From contig NZ_MWVJ01000001.1 in assembly GCF_002087335.1 (NCBI RefSeq), forward strand, positions 1-64,000: a DNA stretch of 64,000 nt, written 5' to 3'. The notes beneath the pieces were generated by a model. It searched no databases. It saw only the letters and a list, made by a program, of their open reading frames with translations, and had not been told where the DNA came from. The translations under genes and the position numbers were made by a program. Source of the stretch: Pseudophaeobacter leonis (GTDB lineage Bacteria; Pseudomonadota; Alphaproteobacteria; Rhodobacterales; Rhodobacteraceae). Positions 7,995 to 18,055 of the stretch are shown here, one piece after another (the stretch's first letter is position 1; each line of letters opens with the position of its first letter).

Positions 7995-10505
7995 ATGAGC
8001 GATAGTGACGGCAAAAAGACCTTGGGTCTGCGTGGCGGCGGTTCCCGGCCTGGGAACGTAAAACAGAGCTTTAGCCACGGGCGGACCAAGAATGTCGTGG
8101 TGGAAACCAAACGCAAACGCGTTCTGGTGCCCAAGCCGGGTGGCAATAAGGGCGGCAATGCCGCGCCTGCGACTGACGGATCACGTCGGCCTGCCGGGAT
8201 TACCGATGCGGAAATGAGCCGCCGCCTGAAGGCGCTGCAGGCTGCCAAGGCCCGCGAAGTCGAAGACGCGGAAAAGCGCGCAGCTGAAGAGAAAGCCCGC
8301 GAAGAAGAGCGGGCCCGTCGGCGTGCCGAGGCGGAAGCCAAGGAACGTGAGCAGCGCGAAGCCGAAGAAAAGGCCCGTCAAAAGGCCGAAGAAGAAGCGC
8401 GCAAAAAGCAGGAAGCTGCGGACGCCGCCAAACGGTCGGCCGAACCCGCAGCCAAAGCGGCAGCACCTGCTGGCGGAGCTCCTGCCGGAGCCGCGGCGCC
8501 ACGCAACAACCCTGCTTCGAAACCGGCGCCTGCGCAGACACCGCGCAAGTCCGACCGCGAGCGCGAAGAGCGTGGCAAAGGTAACAAAGCACGTACTGGG
8601 GATGACAGCCGTCGGTCCGGTAAGCTGACACTGGGTCAGGCAACTGGGGGTGCGGGCAACCGTCACCGTTCCATGGCCTCGATGAAGCGTAAGCAAGAGC
8701 GCGCGCGCCAAAAGGCGATGGGCACGGTTGAGCGTGAAAAGGTTCTGCGCGAAGTGCAGCTGCCCGAGGCCATTATGGTTTCCGAGCTCGCCAACCGGAT
8801 GTCCGAGCGTGTTGGTGCTGTGGTGAAGTCGCTGATGAACATGGGCATGATGGTCACACAGAACCAGACCATCGACGCCGATACAGCGGAACTGATCATC
8901 GAAGAATTTGGCCATAAGGTCGTGCGGGTTTCCGATGCTGACGTCGAAGATGTGCTGAACATTGTGGCCGACAAAGACGAAGATCTGCAGTCGCGTCCCC
9001 CTGTGATCACCATCATGGGCCACGTTGACCACGGTAAAACCTCGCTGCTGGATGCGATCCGCGATGCGCGTGTTGTTGCAGGTGAGGCCGGTGGCATCAC
9101 CCAGCACATCGGTGCCTATCAGGTGACCACCGACAACGGCACCGTGTTGAGCTTCCTTGACACACCCGGCCACGCCGCCTTTACCTCCATGCGCTCACGG
9201 GGTGCTCAGGTGACGGATATTGTGGTTCTGGTAGTCGCGGCAGATGACGCTGTGATGCCTCAGACCATCGAGGCCATCGCCCACGCCAAAGCGGCGAAGG
9301 TTCCGATGATTGTTGCCATCAACAAGATCGACAAACCGGCGGGTGACCCGATGAAAGTGCGCACAGATCTGCTGCAGCACGAAGTTGTGGTCGAAGCGAT
9401 GTCTGGTGATGTTCAGGATGTTGAGGTCTCGGCTGTCACAGGCCAGGGCCTTGATCAACTGCTCGAAGCCATTGCGCTGCAGTCGGAAATTCTGGAACTG
9501 AAAGCGAACCCGGATCGCGCCGCCCAAGGTGCCGTGATTGAAGCGCAGCTTGATGTTGGCCGGGGTCCGGTTGCAACGGTTCTGGTTCAGAATGGTACTC
9601 TGCGTCAGGGCGATATCTTTGTGGTCGGTGAGCAGTACGGTAAGGTCCGTGCGCTGATCAACGACAAGGGCGAGCGCGTTGCAGAAGCCGGCCCGTCAGT
9701 TCCTGTCGAGGTTCTTGGTCTCAACGGCACCCCCGAAGCAGGCGATGTGCTGAACGTGACCGAGACAGAAGCCCAGGCGCGTGAGATCGCGGAATACCGG
9801 GCTCAGGCGGCCAAGGACAAGCGCGCCGCTGCCGGTGCTGCGACGACCCTGGAACAGCTGATGCAAAAGGCCAAAGACGACGAAACCGTCTCTGAGTTGC
9901 CAATTCTGGTCAAGGCCGACGTGCAGGGGTCTGCCGAAGCTATCGTTCAGGCGATGGAGAAAATCGGCAACGACGAAGTACGAGTGCGGGTTCTGCACTC
10001 TGGTGTTGGCGCCATCACCGAGACGGACATCGCTCTGGCCGAAGCCTCCGGTGCACCGGTCATGGGCTTTAACGTGCGGGCCAATACATCGGCGCGCAAT
10101 ACAGCCAACCAGAAGGGCGTTGAGATCCGTTACTATTCGGTGATCTACGATCTGGTCGACGACGTGAAAAAGGCCGCTTCCGGCCTGCTCAGTGCCGAGA
10201 TCAAAGAAACCTTCATCGGTTACGCTGAGATCAAAGACGTCTTCAAGGTGTCCCATGTTGGCAAGGTTGCCGGCTGTCTGGTCACCGAAGGTGTTGCCCG
10301 TCGTTCGGCAGGCGTGCGCCTGCTGCGGGACAACGTGGTTATCCACGAGGGGACACTGAAGACGCTGAAGCGTTTCAAAGACGAAGTTCCCGAAGTGCAG
10401 TCCGGTCAGGAATGCGGCATGGCCTTTGAGAACTACGAAGATATACGCGCAGGCGATGTCATCGAGATCTTTGAGCGTCAGGAAGTTGAACGTAATCTGG
10501 ATTAA
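7995..10505 (+). CDS. infB: Translation initiation factor IF-2
   Basis: IF-2 (836 residues) is the GTPase that delivers initiator tRNA and joins the subunits. A long N-terminal Ala/Glu/Lys/Arg-rich coiled region (about 55-200) contains the IF2-associated repeats. Next come the IF2_N domain (about 250-305), the G domain with GHVDHGKT at 342-349, DTPGHA and NKID, and the C-terminal domains II, III and IV. The start is 8 bp after the ylxR stop. A strong terminator closes the operon 19 bp after the TAA. Length is typical for Rhodobacterales. Confidence 0.97.
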   Translation: MSDSDGKKTLGLRGGGSRPGNVKQSFSHGRTKNVVVETKRKRVLVPKPGGNKGGNAAPATDGSRRPAGITDAEMSRRLKALQAAKAREVEDAEKRAAEEKAREEERARRRAEAEAKEREQREAEEKARQKAEEEARKKQEAADAAKRSAEPAAKAAAPAGGAPAGAAAPRNNPASKPAPAQTPRKSDREREERGKGNKARTGDDSRRSGKLTLGQATGGAGNRHRSMASMKRKQERARQKAMGTVEREKVLREVQLPEAIMVSELANRMSERVGAVVKSLMNMGMMVTQNQTIDADTAELIIEEFGHKVVRVSDADVEDVLNIVADKDEDLQSRPPVITIMGHVDHGKTSLLDAIRDARVVAGEAGGITQHIGAYQVTTDNGTVLSFLDTPGHAAFTSMRSRGAQVTDIVVLVVAADDAVMPQTIEAIAHAKAAKVPMIVAINKIDKPAGDPMKVRTDLLQHEVVVEAMSGDVQDVEVSAVTGQGLDQLLEAIALQSEILELKANPDRAAQGAVIEAQLDVGRGPVATVLVQNGTLRQGDIFVVGEQYGKVRALINDKGERVAEAGPSVPVEVLGLNGTPEAGDVLNVTETEAQAREIAEYRAQAAKDKRAAAGAATTLEQLMQKAKDDETVSELPILVKADVQGSAEAIVQAMEKIGNDEVRVRVLHSGVGAITETDIALAEASGAPVMGFNVRANTSARNTANQKGVEIRYYSVIYDLVDDVKKAASGLLSAEIKETFIGYAEIKDVFKVSHVGKVAGCLVTEGVARRSAGVRLLRDNVVIHEGTLKTLKRFKDEVPEVQSGQECGMAFENYEDIRAGDVIEIFERQEVERNLD

Positions 10506-10524
10506 TCAGTCCGGACATCACCTA

Positions 10525-10556
10525 AAAAAGCCCCGGCAGTTTTGCCGGGGCTTTTT
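10525..10556 (+). terminator. Rho-independent terminator of the rimP-infB operon
   Basis: AAAAAGCCCCGGCA (10525-10538) pairs perfectly with TGCCGGGGCTTTTT (10543-10556) around a four-base loop. A strong GC stem with flanking A and T tracts could act in both directions. Confidence 0.93.
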
Positions 10557-11407
10557 CGTTTTTGCGGCTCCACTAGGGAGGGAGCCGCTTCAGGGACTTT
10601 GGTGTAACAGCCAGGTCAGAGAGAGACCCGGGGGGATCAGACATCAGGTCCGGCCGCTGGGGGGCGAGAGAGACGCATTCGTCCTGAACCCCAATCTGCT
10701 ACAGCCCTATATTGGCGCGATTTGCGCCCCCAAGGACAGAGGCCCCTTGGTATGGGGGCACGGCGCATTGGTGCATGCGAGCTGTCAAAAGGCTGGGGTG
10801 TTCAGAATGCTCTGCAGGTGGGATCAGAGGTAAGAAGGCTGGTAGGGTCTCAGGTGGGATCACCGGTCACAATCGCCGACATAGGTCCAAAACCGTCTTG
10901 GAAAACTCAAATGGGGCAGCCATTGGCTGCCCCTGTTCTGTGAGTGAGTGGTGGTCTGACAATTTGCAGTGCGGTGCGCGGTGGCCCCTTGTGGGCCTTA
11001 TTGCCGACACGCAAAGCGCTGCCTGACGAGGTGTTGCCTGTATAAAACTGCCTTGGGATCCTTCCTCGGCACCGCAGGGAGAACGGCGCGGGGTTAAGAT
11101 CCTTCAGAAACGAAGGTATTCTTGGTCTTGGCACTGCTAATCGAATGCTCTGCCCACTTTTTGCCAAAATGGTTAACAAAACGTTTCCACCGATTCTCTG
11201 GGCGGAAAACTTGAGCGGAATTTACGTAAATTTTATTTAGGATCTCTATGTTGGGCCGCATTAATTGGTAGCAAACAAAGTGCCAGCCACAACTTCTGGT
11301 GAAGAACAAGAGACCCTTTCTCCATACGAGAGAGCTCCAGATTGATTGGCTGGAGGTAAGGGCGGAGGCACGTGCCAGACGTGAGAAACGACTGGCACGG
11401 ACCGGTG
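10557..11407. other. Long noncoding stretch between infB and mutT
   Basis: No frame here has convincing codon bias or a recognisable product. It holds an 8-bp hairpin (10564-10571 with 10581-10588), a 10-bp perfect inverted repeat GGGGCAGCCA/TGGCTGCCCC at 10913-10933 without a T-tract, and an AT-rich island at about 11140-11290. The island contains a promoter-like site with a 14-bp palindrome. The flanking genes converge, so the island's promoter-like element has no obvious target. Confidence 0.55.
11211..11239 (+). promoter_or_regulatory. Orphan promoter-like element with a palindromic spacer
   Basis: TTGAGC (11211-11216) and TATTTA (11234-11239) are 17 bp apart. The perfect palindrome AATTTACGTAAATT (11219-11232) fills the spacer, the classical position for a repressor operator. 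The next 160 bp contain only a seven-codon frame (ATG at 11249) and no recognised gene. A small RNA or an antisense transcript into mutT are possible products, but nothing more can be shown. Confidence 0.4.
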
Positions 11408-11806
11408 CTAGAGCCAATCTCGCAAAATTGGGATCAGCGGGATGTCAGCTGCGGGCATGGGGTAGTCGCGCAGATTTTGCGGGCGCACCCATTTCAACTG
11501 CTGCCCTTCACGGGCTTCAGGGATCCCCTCCCATTTGCGGCAGGCGAACAACGGCATCAGCAGATGAAAATCATCGTAGCTGTGGCTGGCAAAGGTGAGC
11601 GGCGCCAGACAGGACGACCAGGTGTTGATACCCAGCTCCTCTTGCAACTCACGCACCAGGGCGGCCTCGGGGGTCTCGCTGGCCTCAATCTTGCCACCGG
11701 GAAACTCCCAGAGGCCGGCCATGGATTTGCCTTCGGGGCGCTGTGCCAGCAGCACGCGCCCCTCCACGTCGATCAGTGCGACAGCAGAGACCAGCACAAC
11801 CTTCAT
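11408..11806 (-). CDS. mutT: 8-oxo-dGTP diphosphatase MutT (Nudix hydrolase)
   Basis: This 132-residue Nudix hydrolase is expected to remove 8-oxo-dGTP from the nucleotide pool. The Nudix box GGKIEASETPEAALVRELQE followed by ELGI carries the expected G-x5-E-x7-REL-x-EE-x-G pattern with the metal-binding glutamates. ALIDVEGRVLLAQRPEGKSMAGLWEFPGG is the MutT-type N-terminus. The start codon overlaps the stop of argJ by four bases (ATGA), so it is the last gene of the parvulin-argJ-mutT operon. Confidence 0.92.
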   Translation of the reverse strand: MKVVLVSAVALIDVEGRVLLAQRPEGKSMAGLWEFPGGKIEASETPEAALVRELQEELGINTWSSCLAPLTFASHSYDDFHLLMPLFACRKWEGIPEAREGQQLKWVRPQNLRDYPMPAADIPLIPILRDWL

Positions 11807-13031
11807 GAACGGTAGTCCGCGTTTATGGTGATATATTGATGGGTAAGGTCACAGGTCCAGACGGTGCATTTGCCAGCCGCCAAACCCAGATCGACCTTGA
11901 TGGTGATCTCATCGCGGCTCATTTGGGCAGCGCCGTCTTCTTCGCGGTAGCTGGGAGACACCCAGCCTTTTTCCGCGACCAGAACATCGCCAAACGAGAT
12001 CGACAGCAAATCGCGGTCGGCTTCGGCGCCGGATTTGCCAATCGCCATGACAATACGGCCCCAGTTGGGATCTTCGCCTGCGATGGCTGTTTTCACCAGC
12101 GGAGAGTTGGCAATGGCCAGCCCGTGGACCTTGGCCTCTGCATCGGTGGCTGCACCCGTGATTTGAATTTCGACAAACTTGGTGGCACCTTCGCCGTCCC
12201 GCACCACCTGATGCGCCAGATCCAGCATCACGGCTTCGAGCGCCTGAGAGAATTCCGCGCTGTCGGCGACCTCAACCCCAGAGGCGCCCGTGGCACAGAG
12301 CATCAGGCTGTCCGAGGTGGAGGTGTCGCTGTCGACGGTGATGCAGTTAAAGCTGAGATCGCACAGGCGGCTCAGCTCGGCCTGCAGCGCCGCCTGAGGT
12401 ATTTTGGCATCGGTGAAGATATAGACCAGCATGGTGGCCATGTCCGGAGCGATCATCCCCGACCCTTTGGCGATCCCTGCGATGGAGACCACCTCGCCCT
12501 CGATGGTGATCTTGGCCGAGGCCCCCTTGGCAAAGGTATCCGTGGGGTCATGATCGCCTTGGCGGCGGCCTCCAGGGCGGTCTCGCTCAGCCCGGCGTTC
12601 AGGCTTTCAATCTGCGAGATGATGCGGTCATGGGGCAGGGGTTCACCAATGACCCCGGTTGAGGCGGTAAAGATCCGCGCCTCGGGCAGGCCTGTGATGT
12701 CCGCAACGGCGGAACAGATTTCAGCAACCGAGGTCTGGCCGTAGTGACCGGTAAATGCATTGGAATTGCCGGAATTTACCAGAATGGCTGCACCAGTCGA
12801 ACTGTCTCCACCTAGTTTTTCCTGACAGTCGCGCACCGGGGCCGAGCGGGTCTTGGAGCGGGTGAAGGTGCCGGCGACCGTGGTGCCGGGCGCCATCACC
12901 GCGAGCATGACGTCGTCTCTGCCCTGATATTTCACACCAGCAGCGCCCGCGCTGAGACGCAGCCCCTTGATCACGGGCAGCTGAGGAAAGGCACTCGGGG
13001 CCAGCGGAGAGCGGGACAGGCTGTCGCTCAT
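11803..13031 (-). CDS. argJ: Bifunctional ornithine acetyltransferase/N-acetylglutamate synthase, frameshifted
   Basis: ArgJ recycles the acetyl group between N-acetylornithine and glutamate in arginine synthesis. The proenzyme cleaves itself at a conserved Thr, here in APDMATMLVYIF. The N-terminal half (PVIKGLRLSAGAAGVKY) and the glycine-rich substrate loop (GAAILVNSGNSNAFTG) are intact. The frame breaks near 12537-12545, after KAIMT, at a C-run where one base is lost or two are gained. Both halves then align with the family continuously, and the repaired product is about 409 residues, the usual length. Translation of the second half ends at 11803 and is coupled to mutT. A sequence error is more likely than real loss. 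Confidence 0.88.
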
Positions 13032-13033
13032 GC

Positions 13034-13885
13034 TTAGTTCCTCACCATACTGAGGTCGCGCAACATGGCTGGATCAAGCCCTTCGACCTCGGGGCGCTCG
13101 ATAATGGCAGAGGCCGTAAGGCTGCTGACGCGGGACTCAACCGCGGCGTCCTGCAGCTCTTTGGTCAGCGCATCGCGTACATCTTCAAAGGCAGGAGCAG
13201 CCGTTTTACGACGCTCTTTCAGCAGAATCAGGTGCCAGCCAAACTGGGTTTCCACGGGATCAGAAATCTCGCCGGCCCGCAGATAGAGCACAGCTTCTTC
13301 AAATTCGGGCACCATGCGGCCACGGGTGAACCAGCCCAGATCGCCGCCGTTGGGTCCGGAGGGTCCGGTTGAACGTTCTTTGGCCATGATGGTGAAATCG
13401 GCACCGGTATCCAGTTCGGACTTGATCTCAAGGGCGTCTTCTTCGGTTTCAACCAGAATATGCGCGGCGTTAAACTCGTCGCTGCCATCGCCATCTGAGT
13501 ATTTGTCCTCATAGGCCTGACGCAGGGTTTCTTCGTCAGTGGCGGCCTGCATCACTTTTTCGATAACACTGGCCGCAAGAAGCGCGCGTTCTTCGTTCTC
13601 GATGGCCAGTTTCACATAGTGAGGCACGCCGCCATGCAACTCTTGCTTTAGGGCGGTCTGCTGCATCAGCTGATCCAGGATCGCATTATAGAGCACATCG
13701 TCCGGCAGTTTCTTATACTGTTCGGGCAGGCCATCGCGGGCCATGATCATGTGACCCAGCGTGATCTCCTCACCATTCACGGTTGCGATCACCGTGTTGG
13801 CATGGGGCGCAGCCAATACAGGCAACGGCAAAGCCAGAAAAACGGTCATTGCAGCACCTTGCAAAAAAGTGAGACCTTTACGCAT
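13034..13885 (-). CDS. Periplasmic peptidyl-prolyl cis-trans isomerase, parvulin type
   Basis: This 283-residue protein has an N-terminal signal peptide (FLQGAAMTVFLALPLPVLAA), a SurA/PrsA-like N-terminal helical region and a parvulin (PpiC) domain at about residues 130-235. The domain is recognisable by AAHILVETEEDALEIKSEL, FTIMAKERSTGPSGPNGGDLG, WFTRGRMVPEFEEAV and TQFGWHLILL. It would help fold exported proteins. Placed divergently from secA with 178 bp between starts, it fits a joint role in export and folding. The start at 13885 gives a clean signal peptide. An upstream in-frame start at 13990 would add 35 residues without one. Confidence 0.9.
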   Translation of the reverse strand: MRKGLTFLQGAAMTVFLALPLPVLAAPHANTVIATVNGEEITLGHMIMARDGLPEQYKKLPDDVLYNAILDQLMQQTALKQELHGGVPHYVKLAIENEERALLAASVIEKVMQAATDEETLRQAYEDKYSDGDGSDEFNAAHILVETEEDALEIKSELDTGADFTIMAKERSTGPSGPNGGDLGWFTRGRMVPEFEEAVLYLRAGEISDPVETQFGWHLILLKERRKTAAPAFEDVRDALTKELQDAAVESRVSSLTASAIIERPEVEGLDPAMLRDLSMVRN

Positions 13886-13924
13886 TGAATTCTTCCTATT
13901 CCCTGGCCGCAAAGAGGCGCGGCG

Positions 13925-13953
13925 TTGACACTTATTTTCCTGCCCCTTACATC
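13925..13953 (+). promoter_or_regulatory. Sigma-70-type promoter of secA
   Basis: TTGACA (13925-13930) and TACATC (13948-13953) are separated by 17 bp, in the 178-bp gap between the divergent parvulin and secA genes and about 110 bp before the secA ATG. The -35 box is a perfect match to consensus. Confidence 0.6.
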
Positions 13954-14063
13954 CCAAAGAGGCCCGAGGCAGAACCGTCGTTTCCCCCATTGTTTATGGG
14001 TTGCGACCACGACGGGCAAGCCTGCCTGACACGAAGGCCAATAAGAGGATCGTTGGAGAACAC

Positions 14064-16765
14064 ATGCTGGGTATCGGAACACTCGCCAAAAAGGTTTTCG
14101 GGACACCGAATGACCGTTTAATCAAGGCGACACGGCCGCTGGTTGCACAGATCAACGGGCTCGAAGAGACGGTCGAGAAACTCAGCGACGAGGGTCTCAA
14201 GGCAAAGACAGAAGAGCTGCGCAAGCGGGCGCTGGATGGCGAGAAACTGGATGCCCTGCTGCCCGAGGCCTTTGCCAATGTGCGCGAAGCGGCGCGCCGG
14301 GCGCTGGGTCTGCGGGCCTTTGACACCCAGCTGATGGGCGGGATCTTCCTGCATCAGGGTAACATCTCCGAGATGAAGACCGGCGAGGGTAAGACCCTTG
14401 TGGCGACCTTCCCGGCCTATCTCAATGCGCTGACCGGCAAGGGCGTGCATGTAGTGACGGTGAACGAATACCTCGCCAAACGCGACGCCGAATGGATGAG
14501 CAAGGTTTTTGAAGCTCTGGGCATGACCACCGGGGTGATCTGGTCGGGGCAGCCCGATGACGAAAAGATGGCCGCCTACAAAAGCGATGTCACCTATGCC
14601 ACCAACAACGAGCTTGGCTTTGACTATCTGCGCGACAACATGAAGTCCTCGCTGGATCAGGTGTTCCAGCTGCAGCACAACTTTGCCATCGTGGATGAGG
14701 TCGACTCGATCCTGATCGACGAGGCCCGCACGCCGCTGATCATTTCTGGTCCGGCCGAGGATCGCTCCGAGCTCTATACCTCGATCGACAAGATGATTCC
14801 CTTCCTGTCCGATGTGCACTACGAGATTGACGAAAAAACCCGCGGTGTCACCTTTACCGAAGAGGGCAATGATTTCCTTGAGCAAAAGCTGATCGAACAT
14901 GGTCTGCTCACAGAGGATGCATCGCTTTACGATCCCGAAAGCACCACCGTGGTGCACCACGTGAATCAGGCGCTGCGGGCGCATAAGCTGTTTCAGCGCG
15001 ACAAAGACTATATCGTGCGCGACGGCGAAGTGGTGCTGATCGACGAATTCACCGGCCGTATGATGGCAGGACGGCGCCTGTCCGAAGGTCTGCATCAGGC
15101 GATTGAGGCCAAAGAAGAGGTCACGATCCAGCCGGAAAACACCACATTGGCCTCGGTGACCTTCCAGAACTACTTCCGTCTGTATGACCGCCTGTCCGGC
15201 ATGACCGGCACCGCGCTGACAGAGGCCGAAGAGTTTTCCGAAATCTACGGCCTTGGCGTGGTCGAGGTTCCGACCAACCGCCCCATCGCGCGGGTGGACG
15301 AAGATGACCGGGTCTATCGCACCGCGATGGAAAAATATCAGGCCATGATCGAGGAGACCAAGATTGCCCATGCCAAGGGGCAGCCGGTGCTTCTGGGCAC
15401 CACATCGAATCGAGAAATCCGAACTGCTGAGCCAACTGCTGGAGCACGAAGGGATCAAGCACAACGTGCTGAACGCCCGTCATCACGAACAAGAAGCCCA
15501 GATCGTTGCGGATGCCGGTCGCTATGAAGCGGTCACGATTGCCACCAATATGGCGGGTCGCGGCACCCATATTCAGCTGGGTGGCAATGTCGAGATGATC
15601 GTCATGGCCGCGCTTGAGGCAAACCCGGAGGCCGATCCGGTTGCGCTTCGCACCGCCGAAGAGGCCAAGCACGCGGAAGAAAAGAAGAAGGTCATCGAGG
15701 CCGGTGGCCTCTGCGTTATGGCCTCTGAACGCCACGAAAGCCGCCGTATTGATAACCAGCTGCGCGGTCGTTCCGGTCGTCAGGGGGATCCGGGCCGCAC
15801 CTGTTTCTATCTCAGCCTCGAAGACGACCTGATGCGGATTTTCGGCTCTGAACGGCTCGATAAGGTTCTGTCGAGCCTTGGTATGAAGGAAGGCGAAGCG
15901 ACTTGTTCACCCCTGGGTGAACAAGTCGCTTGAACGCGCCCAGGCCAAGGTCGAGGGCCGTAACTTTGACATGCGTAAAAACGTGCTGAAGTTTGACGAT
16001 GTGATGAATGACCAGCGTAAGGTGATCTTTGGTCAGCGTCGCGAGATCATGGCCGCTGCAGATCTGTCGGAGATTGTGGGCGATATGCGTCACGAGGTGA
16101 TCGACGAGCTGATCGACACCTATATGCCGCCTAAAACCTATGCCGAACAGTGGGACGTCGAGGGTCTGCATGCTGCCGTGCTGGAAAAACTGAGCATGGA
16201 TGCGCCGGTTGCGGACTGGGCCGCCGAAGAAGGCGTCGATGACGAGCAGATGGCCGAGCGCCTGTCTGAGGCCAGCGACCAGATGATGGCGGAGAAGACC
16301 GAAGCCTTTGGCCCGGAAAGCATGCGCAATATCGAAAAGCAGGTCCTGCTTCAGGCCATCGACGCCAAATGGCGCGAGCATCTGCTGACGCTGGAGCACC
16401 TGCGCTCGGTTGTGGGCTTTCGCGGCTATGCGCAGCGTGATCCGCTGAACGAGTATAAAAACGAAAGCTTCCAGCTGTTTGAGACCATGTTGGACACTCT
16501 GCGCGAAGATGTGACCACGCAGTTGAGCCGGGTGCGTCCAATGACCGACGAAGAGCAGCAAAAGATGCTGTCGGAAATGGCCGCACGTCAGCTGGCCATG
16601 CAGCAGATGGCTCTGGGAGAGTCGCCAGCAAAGGCGAATCCCGAGGACGCAGCACCCGGATTTGTCGAAGATGATCCGCAAACCTGGGGAAATCCTTCGC
16701 GCAACGACAAATGCCCCTGCGGGTCTGGCAAAAAGTTCAAGCATTGCCACGGCCGCCTGAATTGA
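14064..16765 (+). CDS. secA: Preprotein translocase ATPase SecA, two single-base insertions
   Basis: SecA drives Sec-dependent protein export. Visible elements are Walker A MKTGEGKT (104-111), the [11 protein letters not shown] motif, the preprotein cross-linking region, [13 protein letters not shown], the [13 protein letters not shown] helicase motif, and the C-terminal zinc site [14 protein letters not shown]. The frame is broken at about 15407-15409 (extra A in GTTS-IEKSELL) and at about 15902 (extra C after EGEA). Removing both bases gives 899 residues, normal for the family. The second insertion makes a quasi-palindrome perfect. Because SecA is essential, the lesions are probably errors or assembly artefacts. 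The start at 14064 has a GGAG at 14055-14058. Confidence 0.93.
15896..15931. repeat. Perfect 17-bp inverted repeat inside secA
   Basis: AAGCGACTTGTTCACCC (15896-15912) is exactly complementary to 15915-15931, with only CT between them. Without the extra C that breaks the secA frame, the left arm would carry one mismatch, so the insertion makes the palindrome perfect. Confidence 0.85.
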
Positions 16766-16840
16766 TCCTTTGGGGCAGTAAAATGGTCCCGGTAAAGACC
16801 TAGCTCCGGTAAAAATCAGGCCACAGCAAAAACTATTCAA

Positions 16841-16876
16841 AATTGACCCCGGCCTTTGGCTGGGGTTAATTATTTT
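16841..16876 (+). terminator. Rho-independent terminator after secA
   Basis: AATTGACCCCGGCC (16841-16854) pairs with GGCTGGGGTTAATT (16858-16871) over 14 base pairs, including two G-T wobbles, with a TTT loop. A T-rich ATTTT follows. It lies 76 bp after the secA stop. Confidence 0.85.
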
Positions 16877-17050
16877 GGTCTAGCCTCACAGCAGCATGCA
16901 GACTGTGATGGCATACCGATCTGCCGGAGTCTGTAGAATTGCGATGAGTTGCCTGAATCTCATCCGCTGGAGGTCATAAACTGGCCTCCTTTGCCCTGTG
17001 TTATGTCCAAAGTCCCACGTCAGGTTCTGAGTTTAGGTTTGGAGTGTAAA

Positions 17051-18031
17051 ATGCTGGATAAACGCACGGTTTTGATAGGCGCGGCCACCGCGGCCTGCGC
17101 CTTGGGAATTGGATTTCTGATGCAGCCTGCCGCAGTTGGCGACTCTGCAACAGGCCTGGCTCAGATCAGTGCGCAACAGCGGATGCCTTCGGATCCTGCG
17201 CTTGCATCACAGCTGGAGATTGAGAAAATCACCCTGACCTCGCGGCAAGAACTCCCTCCGGTTGGCGGGGGCGAGAGCGATGTTGCGGCCCAGAATCAGA
17301 CACAGGATCAGGCTTCTGCCACTACCTCTGCCGGTACGGCCTGTCGCATGCAGGCCAGCGCCAAAGCCCTGCCAGGAGCCATGGTTGCTTTGACAATTCT
17401 GGCGCGCTGTCGCGCCGGGGAGCGCGTAACCTTGCATCATCAGGGCATGATGGTCACCGAAACCCTTGAGGACAGCGGATCACTTTCGCTCACGGTGCCA
17501 GCGCTTGCCAGCTCTGCCATCTTTATTATTGAGCCCACCATGGTGCCAAAAGCGCTACGCCTTCGTACTGCGCCGGCCGGTGGTGCGGTGGTTCAGGTCG
17601 CAGTGCCGGATATGGCGCAGGTCGACCGGGTTGTGCTGCAGTGGAGCGGCAACAGCGGATTTGAGGTGCATGCCCGTGAATTTGGCGCGCAATACGGCGA
17701 GCGCGGCCATGTCTGGCACGGCGCTGACCCGGCGCGTGGCGCGGGAGAGATGATTCAATTAGGCGATCGCGCGCAATTGTCGCCGCGGTTGGCAGAGGTC
17801 TACAGCTTCCGGCGGGACACAGCGGCGGCGGACGGGGTTATTGAAATCAGCGTCGAGGCCGAAGTCACCGAGATCAATTGTGGTCGCGAAATAGCCGCAC
17901 AAAGCCTGCGGTTTTCGCAAGGGCGGGTACAAACCAGAGATTTGGTCCTCGAGATGCCCGATTGCACGGCGACGGGTGACTTTCTTGTGTTGAATAATCT
18001 GGTAGAACACCTGAAAATCACGGCCAAGTGA
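17051..18031 (+). CDS. Secreted or membrane-anchored protein of unknown function
   Basis: I do not recognise this 326-residue protein. It begins with a short basic N-terminus and a hydrophobic segment (VLIGAATAACALGIGFL, about 7-23) that could be a signal peptide or anchor. A Gln/Ser/Thr/Ala-rich low-complexity linker (to about residue 97) follows. The remaining 230 residues look like beta-rich periplasmic domains. After the linker there are exactly four cysteines (GTACRM, LARCRAG, EINCGRE, MPDCTAT), enough for two disulfides. GGAG at 17041-17044 supports the start. It lies 24 bp before the PstS/OmpA fusion gene and is probably cotranscribed with it, so the two may act together in the periplasm. 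Confidence 0.75.
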   Translation: MLDKRTVLIGAATAACALGIGFLMQPAAVGDSATGLAQISAQQRMPSDPALASQLEIEKITLTSRQELPPVGGGESDVAAQNQTQDQASATTSAGTACRMQASAKALPGAMVALTILARCRAGERVTLHHQGMMVTETLEDSGSLSLTVPALASSAIFIIEPTMVPKALRLRTAPAGGAVVQVAVPDMAQVDRVVLQWSGNSGFEVHAREFGAQYGERGHVWHGADPARGAGEMIQLGDRAQLSPRLAEVYSFRRDTAAADGVIEISVEAEVTEINCGREIAAQSLRFSQGRVQTRDLVLEMPDCTATGDFLVLNNLVEHLKITAK

Positions 18032-18055
18032 TCTGCGGCTAATTCAGGAATTTTC

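Noticed and set aside
10712..11026. 104-codon plus-strand frame after infB
   Set aside because: Composition and codon use are unlike the neighbours, no domain is recognised, and it crosses a hairpin. It appears to be a chance frame.
11094..11417. 107-codon minus-strand frame beside mutT, and the opposing frame at 11299-11598
   Set aside because: Both lie partly in the AT-rich island and partly over mutT. Neither has a good start site nor a recognisable product.
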